The notes under the pieces: generated by a model
What the model saw: the letters and a program-made list of their open reading frames with translations, nothing else
Database searches by the model: none
Told to the model about the DNA's origin: nothing
Translations under genes and position numbers: made by a program
Part shown: piece after piece, positions 47,797-55,858 of the stretch
How the letters are laid out: each line of letters begins with the position of its first letter
Numbering within the stretch: position 1 is the first letter of the stretch
NCBI GenBank assembly: GCA_947500575.1
Contig: CANMSI010000002.1
Coordinates: 682,001-746,000 of the forward strand
DNA from: an uncultured Flavobacteriaceae bacterium
GTDB lineage: Bacteria; Bacteroidota; Bacteroidia; Flavobacteriales; Flavobacteriaceae
Direction: 5' to 3'
DNA: 64,000 nucleotides

Positions 47797-50139
47797 TTAA
47801 TTTCTATTCAAAATGAATTCATTTGCTCTCTGTATAAATGCCTGATTACTATCTTCTGAATTCATCAAGAAGAAATAACCTATAGAACGTTCTAGCTGCA
47901 TCGACGCCAGAAGGTAATTGTAATTTGCATTGGCACTTGCTAGCTGAGCCTGTAAATAATTGGTTTGTGCATCAATTAGTTGAATGAGTGGCACTGCACC
48001 TTCGCTGTAGGCGTTTTGTGTTAAATCTAGGCTTTCTTTAGCCGTGGTTTCCGCAATTTTTGAGATCTCAATATTGGCAATTTCATTGGTTAAATCCAAT
48101 ACCAATGCATTAATGTTTGTTTCAATATTAAGGTCAATATTCTCTTTTTGCAGGTTTAATTGATCTTCTTGAATCCTTGCTATTTGTTGATTGATGTTTC
48201 TCTGATTTTGTCTAAAAATGGGTAGGGAAACATTCAATCCCAAATTATAAACTCCATCTGGAGCTACCGGCAAACCAGCTGTTGGAGTAGAACCTTTTCC
48301 AGATTGAGAAATGGCAAGGTTATAATTCCCTTGCAAAGCAACGGTTGGAACAAACCTACCTGATGCATTTAGTCGATAACTCCGGCGCGTAGCTTCTAAG
48401 TTATATCCGATATTCCGTAATTCAGGTGCGTTCTTTTTAGCCTCCTCTATTAAGAAATCCACTAAAGAAGGCCTTAATTTTGGATTGTCTAATATCTCCT
48501 TAAAGTCATCATACTCATAATTAATGAATAAGCCTTCAGAGATTGCAGCGTCTTCGACATCTATTTCTAAATCAATTGGATTGTTCAATAACTGATTGAT
48601 TGTATAGTATGCCTGATTCAATTGATTACTCGCTTCAATTAAGGTTTGCATATTTTGAGCAAGTTGACTTCTAAAACGTAATACGTCCGATTTACCGGAG
48701 GCTCCTGCCTGAAAGTTTTGTTCAGATATTTCAAGGTTCTTTTTGGTTACCTCCAAGTTTTGACCTTGTATTTGTGTATTTGTTTTTAAAATAAGTGCAT
48801 TAAAATACGCTACGGAAGCATTTAACAAGGCATCCAGTTCAGCAGCATTATAGGTTTCTTTTTGAGCTTTTTGGAGGTTATCTTGAATTGTTATTCCCGC
48901 ACCAGCACCCTCTGAATAAATCACTTGTTGCAAACTCACAGTACCGGATGTAGAAAATTCTGGATTGGTTCCGCCTGAAATTTCTGCCACTCTAGGATCT
49001 AAATAAGCCGCCGTAGCACTTGCCGAAACATCTGGAAGGAAACTACTTCTCGCTGTTTTCAAATCCTGAGTGCTCAAATCTACATTTTTTCGCTCAACTT
49101 CAAGTCCTAAATTTTTATCCACGACTCCAGTCATTATATCAATAATAGAATAGGTATTTTCTGAAGTATAAGCACTGGTTCCACCAACAATATCTATGGT
49201 GCCGAGCATGCTATATCTCAATGGGAAATTAATTTGCTTGGCCGTATTGTAATTTAAGGATAGTCTATTATTATAGACTAATTTTAAAGGGAGTTCAGAA
49301 GGGTTTGTACCATTTACAATGGCTTCCACATCCAAAGCTAATCGTCTAAAAAATTGATCCACGTTGGTAGCGGGTTGATTCGTAGCCAAAATTCCCTTCT
49401 CAACATCTGACTTTCGGTTGGCAGAAAAGGAAGGTAATTGCTTGTTGTTAAGCGTATTGATCAATGTTTTGAAAGCATTGTCAGACATATCGAACCCACC
49501 AGCAAGATATACAGCATCTACATTTCCCAAGACAGCTTCTATGTTACCATCTTTTGGGAGGTTAATAAGTCTATATGTAGCTTCTTTTTCTGAAAAATAA
49601 GTATCAAAAAGCTCTTTAATTGGAAGCGTTCTAGGAAGATACTCATCTACCAAAATCCCTACATTCTTAAATTCATAAATAGAATTAAAAGCGTCCAGAT
49701 CTTTTTTATAAGATAAAGGAGCAATGATATAGGCAATATTATTGATCCCCGAGGTTTCCTGATCTTCGGGCAAATCAATAAAATCGCTATTTACAGAACC
49801 AAATACAACCACAGGTTTTTTATATACTCTTTGTTCATAGAGTGCTATGTTATTTACAACCCCAAAGGCTAGGATAATATCTACATCACTAGACTCCAAT
49901 GCTAAGTAGTTCGCCTTTGCTGTTTCTAAATCAAAATTATTTTCAATAGGATCTTTAAATATCACTTTAGCATCTTGCCCTACCACAGCTGTTATCTCGC
50001 TTTGTAATTTTTCAAGTAATGGAGCATTCTCCACAGATGCCTCATCTGCGAGTATTCCTATGGTAACTATTTTGGAACTTTGTGCAATGGAAATTACCGT
50101 TCCTAAAAGGAAAAGAAGTATTGTCAATTGTTTTCTCAT
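47797..50139 (-). CDS. Fusion: periplasmic-binding-protein-like domain + TolC outer-membrane channel
   Basis: A 780-residue protein from the ATG at 50139. An upstream ATG at 50178 would overlap the preceding gene and precede the signal peptide by 14 residues. After the signal peptide (ends ISIAQ) comes an ABC substrate-binding-like domain of about 290 residues. It shows KIVTIGILADEAS, IILAFGVVNNIALY, KPVVVFGSVNSDF, FKNVGILVDEYLP, AVYLAGGFDMSD and ILATNQPATN, which is the PF04392-type fold. From about residue 325 it is a TolC family channel with two helical-hairpin repeats (ITIQDNLQKAQKETYNAAELDALL, ITKIAETTAKESLDLTQNAYSEGAVPL in outline). The usual TolC is about 450-490 residues. The extra domain would sit in the periplasm beside the pump entrance and could sense or deliver substrate. 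It is followed by the adaptor and pump genes. Confidence 0.9.
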   Translation of the reverse strand: MRKQLTILLFLLGTVISIAQSSKIVTIGILADEASVENAPLLEKLQSEITAVVGQDAKVIFKDPIENNFDLETAKANYLALESSDVDIILAFGVVNNIALYEQRVYKKPVVVFGSVNSDFIDLPEDQETSGINNIAYIIAPLSYKKDLDAFNSIYEFKNVGILVDEYLPRTLPIKELFDTYFSEKEATYRLINLPKDGNIEAVLGNVDAVYLAGGFDMSDNAFKTLINTLNNKQLPSFSANRKSDVEKGILATNQPATNVDQFFRRLALDVEAIVNGTNPSELPLKLVYNNRLSLNYNTAKQINFPLRYSMLGTIDIVGGTSAYTSENTYSIIDIMTGVVDKNLGLEVERKNVDLSTQDLKTARSSFLPDVSASATAAYLDPRVAEISGGTNPEFSTSGTVSLQQVIYSEGAGAGITIQDNLQKAQKETYNAAELDALLNASVAYFNALILKTNTQIQGQNLEVTKKNLEISEQNFQAGASGKSDVLRFRSQLAQNMQTLIEASNQLNQAYYTINQLLNNPIDLEIDVEDAAISEGLFINYEYDDFKEILDNPKLRPSLVDFLIEEAKKNAPELRNIGYNLEATRRSYRLNASGRFVPTVALQGNYNLAISQSGKGSTPTAGLPVAPDGVYNLGLNVSLPIFRQNQRNINQQIARIQEDQLNLQKENIDLNIETNINALVLDLTNEIANIEISKIAETTAKESLDLTQNAYSEGAVPLIQLIDAQTNYLQAQLASANANYNYLLASMQLERSIGYFFLMNSEDSNQAFIQRANEFILNRN

Positions 50140-50149
50140 AATTTTCAAG

Positions 50150-50560
50150 TTATTTCCAACCTTTTCTTTCATAAACACTCTTTAATATCTTGTTGTATAT
50201 ATCCAAATAATAAGCATACTGTTTTTTGTCTAGAATGGCTTTAATTTCAGAATGCTGCTTTTTCACAAGTGCTTCAAACTTTGCACGAACCTCTTGCTGT
50301 GTATACCCCTTCTCTTTATTTTCTAAGCGTGTCATTTTAAAAGTATGATATAATATAATATTATAATACTCTTCCCTTTTCTCATCTTTAAGGCCCATAG
50401 CAGTAGCTCTGTTGTAAAACCATATTTGCATACTGTCTTTCTCAGTGCTTTCAAAAAGAGAGCCGGCTTGCTGTTTTTCATCGTTGGATTGAGCATAACT
50501 AACATTGGAAAGTCCTATTGAAAGGAACAGAAAAAGTAAAAAAGGAGTTAGGAATTTCAT
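50150..50560 (-). CDS. Small periplasmic helical protein (Spy-like), heads the efflux operon
   Basis: A 136-residue protein with signal peptide (to VSYAQ) and a helical mature part. It is a paralogue of the product at 24230-24649 (blocks EKREEYYNIILYHTFKMTRL and AILDKKQYAYYLDIYNKILKS). It ends 10 bp before the fusion protein start and is the first gene of the efflux/channel operon. Position and size suggest a periplasmic stress-sensing or chaperone-like role, comparable to Spy/CpxP; this is inference. Confidence 0.72.
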   Translation of the reverse strand: MKFLTPFLLFLFLSIGLSNVSYAQSNDEKQQAGSLFESTEKDSMQIWFYNRATAMGLKDEKREEYYNIILYHTFKMTRLENKEKGYTQQEVRAKFEALVKKQHSEIKAILDKKQYAYYLDIYNKILKSVYERKGWK

Positions 50561-50898
50561 TTTAGTAATTTTTGTTAAATATAATATTAAAAATCCTAAC
50601 TAAAACCAATTTATATTTCCTATGGTTGTCTTCAATAAGTAGTTTATAAAGCTATGCGAGAGGTGTATCCTAAAAAAAGCAGTATGAAAAGAAAATGCCA
50701 ATACAACTAAAAAACAATACTCCCCCACTCTATCTTATTTTCGGATGTTGAGACCATCTATGGCAGGATGGATTTCTTTGGATGAATAGCATACCTAAGT
50801 AGTTAAGATATTGTTAAAAAGGGGCAGTTTCGGTGTCAGTGGTTTTTTGACCCCAATTTAACCTTCGAAAACAGGCTGTTTTTGGTAATATGGATAGT
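50561..50898. other. Non-coding region between efflux operon and tRNA-end repeat
   Basis: About 340 bp with only short chance frames. It contains the upstream region of the efflux operon and the left flank of the repeat module. No terminator hairpin, promoter consensus or RNA gene was recognised. Confidence 0.5.
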
Positions 50899-50975
50899 TC
50901 CTCTTTCTCCGCAAAAAGCCCCGTTAACAAAATGTTGACGGGGCTCTATTTTTACAGTTGACAGTATCGTTGACA
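50899..50975 (+). repeat. tRNA-Ser 3'-end/terminator module, copy 2 of 2
   Basis: 74 of 77 positions match 6639-6715. It begins with the tRNA-Ser 3'-end core CCTCTTTCTCCGCAAAA (50900-50916), contains a terminator hairpin, and ends in GTTGACA-GTATC-GTTGACA. No complete tRNA lies next to it. The unit sits in a gene-poor stretch between the efflux operon and the accessory-looking region from 51.2 kb on. Confidence 0.85.
50917..50953 (+). terminator. Terminator hairpin inside repeat copy 2
   Basis: Stem 50917-50928 with 50934-50945 (AGCCCCGTTAAC/GTTGACGGGGCT), 5-nt loop, followed by CTATTTTT. Compared with copy 1, two stem changes compensate each other. Confidence 0.85.
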
Positions 50976-51202
50976 ATACCTTTAACATTCGTCCCTTTAA
51001 AACTCTCAATTTACTTTAATTCGTATTTCATCATCTAAAATATGTTGGTATGCAACTGCGATACAATTGAGTTCATACCGCTGCTATGTAGAAGGTATGC
51101 TATTCAAAATGTAATAAATTTGATTTGGAGCCACTAACCAATTAAAGCAATGATGGTATTGCAACAATAAATAACTATTTATAGGTTTTAAACTTAATAA
51201 TT
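50976..51202. other. Non-coding region upstream of the ankyrin gene
   Basis: About 230 bp without a gene; nothing recognisable beyond AT-rich sequence expected to hold the promoter of the ankyrin/phosphatase pair. No exact TTG/TAnnTTTG pair was seen. Confidence 0.5.
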
Positions 51203-51703
51203 ATGAAAAGAAAAACATTTATTAAAAACACTTTAGGTGGGATTGCTCTGGCGGGTCTCGCCCCTACTTATCTATCTGCGCAGGAGCTTAAAGAACCGAA
51301 ACCCATTGATATAAAATTAGTCAAGGAATTTGTGGTTGCTGGTCATAAAAATTTGCCATTGGTAAAAGAAATGTTGAATGAACATCCAAATTTAATATTC
51401 TCGAGTTACGATTGGGGTAATTCAGATTATGAGGAAGCCATTGAAGGAGCAGCACATTTAGGTAATAAAGAAATTGTCAATTATTTACTATCTCAAGGGG
51501 CAAGAATTAACCTATTTACGCTGACCATGCTTGGTAAAACAGCTATTGTAAAGGCTACTTTAGAAGCGTATCCTGAGCTAATTTTTGCCAAAGGCCCTCA
51601 CGGCTTTACCATGTTGCATCATGCCAATGTAGGTGGTGCAGAAGAATTGAGTTACTATCTCAAAGATAAAGGTCTAAATAAAACCCATATTAAAATTAAA
51701 TAG
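51203..51703 (+). CDS. Exported ankyrin-repeat protein
   Basis: A 166-residue protein whose N-terminus (KRKTFIKNTLGGIALAGLAPTYLSAQ in outline) resembles a Tat signal (R-K in place of R-R, then FIKN and a weakly hydrophobic core). The mature part has about three ankyrin repeats with helix-turn-helix and the GAAHLGNKEIVNYLLSQGA and GFTMLHHANVGGAEELSYYL signatures. Ankyrin repeats bind proteins. It starts the pair with the phosphatase gene, whose ATG is 2 bp after its stop. Confidence 0.82.
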   Translation: MKRKTFIKNTLGGIALAGLAPTYLSAQELKEPKPIDIKLVKEFVVAGHKNLPLVKEMLNEHPNLIFSSYDWGNSDYEEAIEGAAHLGNKEIVNYLLSQGARINLFTLTMLGKTAIVKATLEAYPELIFAKGPHGFTMLHHANVGGAEELSYYLKDKGLNKTHIKIK

Positions 51704-51705
51704 CA

Positions 51706-52878
51706 ATGAAAAAGCGAATTATAAGATACCTAAAGCATATTTTATCCACCGTATTACTACTAGCCATTATTGCAGTGCTATTTGGTTTATATCATGGTGC
51801 GTCATTACACTACGGAGATAATCCTTTAATGTATCACCTAGACAATGAAGGTCCTTATGTTTTTTATAAAAATGATAGTACCTATAGTGTACATTATGTA
51901 AAAGGAAATCAAGAAGAGGGGTTTTATCTAAAAAATGAAGAATACCCTCTTACTTCAGAGGTTAAGGCAACTTGTTATTTTCCGCTAGATTCTACCAATT
52001 TTGATTTTAAAATTAAGCCTCATATAGAAACACCACAGTCTCATTATAATGATACGAATCCAATTATCGCCATTTCCGATATTGAAGGTGGTTATAAAAC
52101 ATTTAGAGATTTTCTAATCAATAGTAACGTAATTGATTCTAAATTAAATTGGACATTTGGCAAGGGCCATTTAGTATTAGTTGGAGATTTCATGGATAGA
52201 GGATGGTCTGTAAATCAAGTGCTATGGTTTATCTATAAATTGGAACAGGATGCTAAAAAACAAGGAGGGTATGTCCACTTTATTATTGGCAATCACGAAC
52301 TAAAAAATATGCAAGGTGATTATGGAGCATCCGCTGAAAAATATCTTATTTTAAGTACTATTTTAGGAAAAGTACAAAGCGAACTGTATGATCCCAATTC
52401 ATTTTTAGGTAAATGGTTATCGAGTAAAAATGCAATGGAACTTATAAATGGTAATCTTTTTGCCCACGGAGGGATCCATCCCGATGTTGCGGATTCTAAA
52501 TTAAGTGTAAAAGAAATCAATCAAATAATTAGAAGCAATTATTATAAACCTTACTATCCAAAAAAAGAGAATACTATTGAGCAGTTATTATTATCTACAA
52601 AAAGAGGAGTATGTTGGTATAGAGGTTACTATAAAGAGGATTTAACACAAGAAGAAGTGGAACATGGTCTAAATATTTTTGCTGCCAAAACCATCGTTGT
52701 GGGACATACACTACAATCCAAAGTAAACAAAACATACAATGGAAAAGTTATAGGAATAGACGTTTTTCATCCTAAAGATTATCATAAAAACTGGCCAAGT
52801 GGAAAATCTGAAGGCCTGCTAATTGAAAACAATAAATACTATCGCGTTTTCGCCGATGGAGCGAAAGAAGAAATCTAG
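51706..52878 (+). CDS. Membrane-anchored metallophosphoesterase
   Basis: A 390-residue calcineurin-like phosphoesterase. One N-terminal helix (STVLLLAIIAVLFGLY) precedes a probable periplasmic domain of about 80 residues. The catalytic part has motif I as ISDIEGGY (123-130, D-x-E where D-x-H is usual), motif II GDFMDRG (160-166), motif III IIGNHEL and C-terminal VVGHTLQSKV with the metal-binding His. The D-x-E variant is found in a Bacteroidetes subgroup. The substrate is unknown; PPP-type dephosphorylation of proteins or small molecules is possible. It is cotranscribed with the ankyrin gene. Confidence 0.86.
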   Translation: MKKRIIRYLKHILSTVLLLAIIAVLFGLYHGASLHYGDNPLMYHLDNEGPYVFYKNDSTYSVHYVKGNQEEGFYLKNEEYPLTSEVKATCYFPLDSTNFDFKIKPHIETPQSHYNDTNPIIAISDIEGGYKTFRDFLINSNVIDSKLNWTFGKGHLVLVGDFMDRGWSVNQVLWFIYKLEQDAKKQGGYVHFIIGNHELKNMQGDYGASAEKYLILSTILGKVQSELYDPNSFLGKWLSSKNAMELINGNLFAHGGIHPDVADSKLSVKEINQIIRSNYYKPYYPKKENTIEQLLLSTKRGVCWYRGYYKEDLTQEEVEHGLNIFAAKTIVVGHTLQSKVNKTYNGKVIGIDVFHPKDYHKNWPSGKSEGLLIENNKYYRVFADGAKEEI

Positions 52879-53070
52879 TTGTTACTAAGACAGATGATGT
52901 ACCTACTGATCCATTTCTAATATGAGTAATACTTGAGTCCGATATTACAAAACAGACGAATTGAGAATATATATATTCTATTTTGAGAAGTAATCTTGAG
53001 TTTATCAATTCAATTTTGATTTTGTAAATGGGTTTTCTTAAAATAGTGACTAATCTGTATCCTTGAGGTT

Positions 53071-54591
53071 ATGAAAACCTCCTTTATAAAAACTACAATT
53101 TTTAAACTTTTATGTTTCATTTTAACGATCCTTATTTCTAGTTGTTCTGAAAAGAGAAGTACTGCAGATCCGCTCAAGGATTTAGATGCAAATGTTGAAA
53201 AACTACTTCAAGACTATCATGCTGCTGGGTTGGCTATCGCTGTAGTTAAAGACGGAAGAACTATCTATAGCAAGGGGTTTGGATATAGAAATTATGAAAA
53301 GCAAGCCTTGGTTGATGAAAATACTATTTTTGGAATCGGATCTTGTAGTAAATCTTTTACGGCAACACTTTTTGGTATTCTAGCAGATAAAGGAGCCATA
53401 CATCTTAAAGATGCTCCTTCAAAGTATATTCCGGAATTAGAGTTTAATACAAAAACCATGGACTCGGAAATACAGCTACATCATTTACTTTCACATACCA
53501 CAGGCATTTCAGATAGAAGTTCAGAATCTTCCGCAGTGCTTTTTTCCTCAAACGATAAAGAGTCCATCATTCCCAGATTTAAGCACCTAAAATCCATATC
53601 AAATCCAGGGGAAGAATTTATCTATAATAATTTAGTGTATGCGTTAGCAGGAAGAATAACGGAACATATTACTCATAAAAATTGGCAAGAAAATCTTTCA
53701 GAAATGATATTTGACCCCTTGCAAATGACACATACTTTTGGGAATGTTGTGCCGGCAAGCAAGAATCCAAATTTTTCTTTCGGATATACTGTAGATAGTA
53801 TTACACCTCTAAGAGTACTTCCAGAAAACATACCAACTCGAGATGCTTCAGGAAATATTTACAGCAGCGTAAAGGATATGGCCAAATGGATGCATGTTTG
53901 GCTTAACAAAGGTAAATGGGGAAATGAACAACTATTTTCTGAGAAGTATCTGGAAGAAGCTACAAGCTCTATTGCTCAATTAAAGTCAAATCCAGATGAT
54001 ACCAGTGCCCGTGCTCCAAGATATTATGGATATGGTTGGTTCAATAGAGATCACAACGGTCATAAACGAATTGAACATTCCGGTGGTGTTTCTGGTTATA
54101 CCTCAAATATGGTACTTTACCCAGAGAATCAGCTTGGTATTATTGTGTTGTCTAACCAAACACGTAGTTCTTTACCCTTTGCGATTACCAATGAGATTAT
54201 ATCCAAATTATTACCAGAATTGACGGAAGATCCTTTTCCAATAGATTACAGTCAAAAAACTACGACTGCACCTGCTGATACGCCTACCGTTTTAAATTCA
54301 AAAAAACCGCCCTCTCATAACCTATCGGCTTTCCAAGGCATATATGAACATCCTGGCTTTGGCTCCATAGAAGTAAGCTTTCAGAAAGAAACGCTATATG
54401 CGAAGTTTCCCTTTACTACATTTAGACTGGTACATCGGGAAAACAATTTGTTTATTGACTACAATACCGAAGAAATTCCACAGGTATATTGGAACTTCAT
54501 GGAACTAACATTTAGAGAGGATGCTAGTGGGGAAATTGACCAGCTTCTTTTAAATGTGGATTACGAAGCTGTAGTATTTCTTAAGAATTAA
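53071..54591 (+). CDS. Class C beta-lactamase-like serine hydrolase lipoprotein
   Basis: A 506-residue lipoprotein (lipobox LISSC, C25) with a penicillin-binding/class C fold. It has S91-x-x-K94 (SCSK), the Tyr motif YNNLVYALAGRI and the KTG-equivalent EHSGGVSGYTS. A C-terminal DUF3471-like domain (about 410-506) follows. These exported enzymes act as peptidases, esterases or amidases, rarely as true beta-lactamases. It is the first of a chain of four such genes; the next one begins 25 bp after its stop. Confidence 0.9.
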   Translation: MKTSFIKTTIFKLLCFILTILISSCSEKRSTADPLKDLDANVEKLLQDYHAAGLAIAVVKDGRTIYSKGFGYRNYEKQALVDENTIFGIGSCSKSFTATLFGILADKGAIHLKDAPSKYIPELEFNTKTMDSEIQLHHLLSHTTGISDRSSESSAVLFSSNDKESIIPRFKHLKSISNPGEEFIYNNLVYALAGRITEHITHKNWQENLSEMIFDPLQMTHTFGNVVPASKNPNFSFGYTVDSITPLRVLPENIPTRDASGNIYSSVKDMAKWMHVWLNKGKWGNEQLFSEKYLEEATSSIAQLKSNPDDTSARAPRYYGYGWFNRDHNGHKRIEHSGGVSGYTSNMVLYPENQLGIIVLSNQTRSSLPFAITNEIISKLLPELTEDPFPIDYSQKTTTAPADTPTVLNSKKPPSHNLSAFQGIYEHPGFGSIEVSFQKETLYAKFPFTTFRLVHRENNLFIDYNTEEIPQVYWNFMELTFREDASGEIDQLLLNVDYEAVVFLKN

Positions 54592-54616
54592 AAACCAACT
54601 ATTTCAGATTTAAACT

Positions 54617-55847
54617 ATGAAGAAGTTTGTCAAAATTAGTCTGCTCTTTTTTCTAATTATTAGCACATTACTTTTATTCAATTGTTCTAAAATAAAACGA
54701 TTGCAATTCGCTTTAAAAATGTTTTCTGGGAAAGAGCAAGTAGAACGGTTTAGAACCGTTGAAAAGTATTTCCCTGTAACTGAAATTACCCCAAGCAATG
54801 TGCCGTTTAGGTTCGCACAAATAAACAATATAAAACTACCCGACACATACCAGTTCCAAGGCAAAGTCCGTTCAAGTAACATATTACTAGATGAGACCGA
54901 CGTTACTGGTTTAATGATCATCAGAAATGACACCATCCTTTTTGAAAACTACTACAAAGGCAATACTGCCAAGGACCATACCATAGCCTGGTCCGTAACC
55001 AAATCTTTTGTATCAGCCTTAATGGGTATTGCAATCAAAGAAGGTTATGTTCATAGTATTAATGATACAGTGTACCAGTATTTGCCAGAGTTGAAAGGGT
55101 CTGCTTACGAGAAGGTGAGTATCAAAAACTTATTACAAATGTCTTCAGGTGTAAGTTGGAATGAGGATTACAGCGATTCTGATTCTGATATTAATAGGTT
55201 TGGAAGAACTTTAGCATTAGGCCGCTCTTTTGAGTCTTTTGTAAAGACACTTTCCGCAGATAAGGAACAAGGCACCTACAACAGATACAACAGTTCGGAT
55301 ACACAGGTATTAGGAATGATCATTTCCAAGGCCACGGGGAGTTCCTTATCTAAATATTTAGAAGAAAAAATATGGCATCCCTTAGGTATGGAAAATAAGG
55401 CACTGTGGATGATAGATAATCAAGGGCATGAATTTGCTGCTGCAGAATTAAGTGCATCTCTTGTAGACTTTGCCAAGTTTGGAAAACTCTTTTTAAATAA
55501 GGGTGTTTTTTAATAGAGCTGAAATAGTTCCAGAAAATTGGGTAATGCAATCCATAACTCCGGATGCAAAACATTTAATGGCGGGTAAGAACCAACTATC
55601 AAATAACGATTTTGGGTATGGATATCAATGGTGGGTTTTTGATGGAGATGAAGGGGAATATGCAGCGATGGGCATCTATAATCAACTCATCTATATCAAT
55701 CCCTCTCATCATCTCATTATTGTAAAATCTGCAGCAAATAATAATTACGGAACTACCAATGATGAAAGTAGTTTTAGAGAAAAGGAGTCTATGGCATTCA
55801 TCAGAGAAATCGTAAGCCAACTTAGCGCCAACCAAGATGCAGAATAA
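54617..55847 (+). pseudogene. Serine hydrolase (beta-lactamase family) gene broken by a one-base frameshift
   Basis: Two adjacent frames join into one protein of about 410 residues. The first (54617-55513, 298 residues) has lipobox LLFNC, S126-VT-K129 and the YNSSD motif, and stops after FLNKGVF. The second, read from within 55503 onward to 55847, continues directly with NRAEIVPENWVMQS and ends QWWVFDG..., supplying the missing C-terminal lobe. The break is in a run of six T at 55506-55511; removing one T gives GVF-NRAEI in a single frame. It is either a true pseudogene or a homopolymer sequencing error. It belongs to the 6-aminohexanoate-hydrolase-like branch of the family. Confidence 0.88.
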
Positions 55848-55858
55848 AGCCCTTTCTT

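Noticed and set aside
6715-50899. The 44-kb interval between the two tRNA-end repeats as an integrated mobile element
   Set aside because: It holds core metabolic genes (pta-ackA, sdhCAB, aspA, nrfHA) and no integrase, relaxase or phage genes. The repeats are better explained as independent scars or a dispersed module.
55503-55847. A separate 114-residue gene
   Set aside because: It continues the upstream serine hydrolase exactly after a one-base shift; it is the C-terminal part of that gene.
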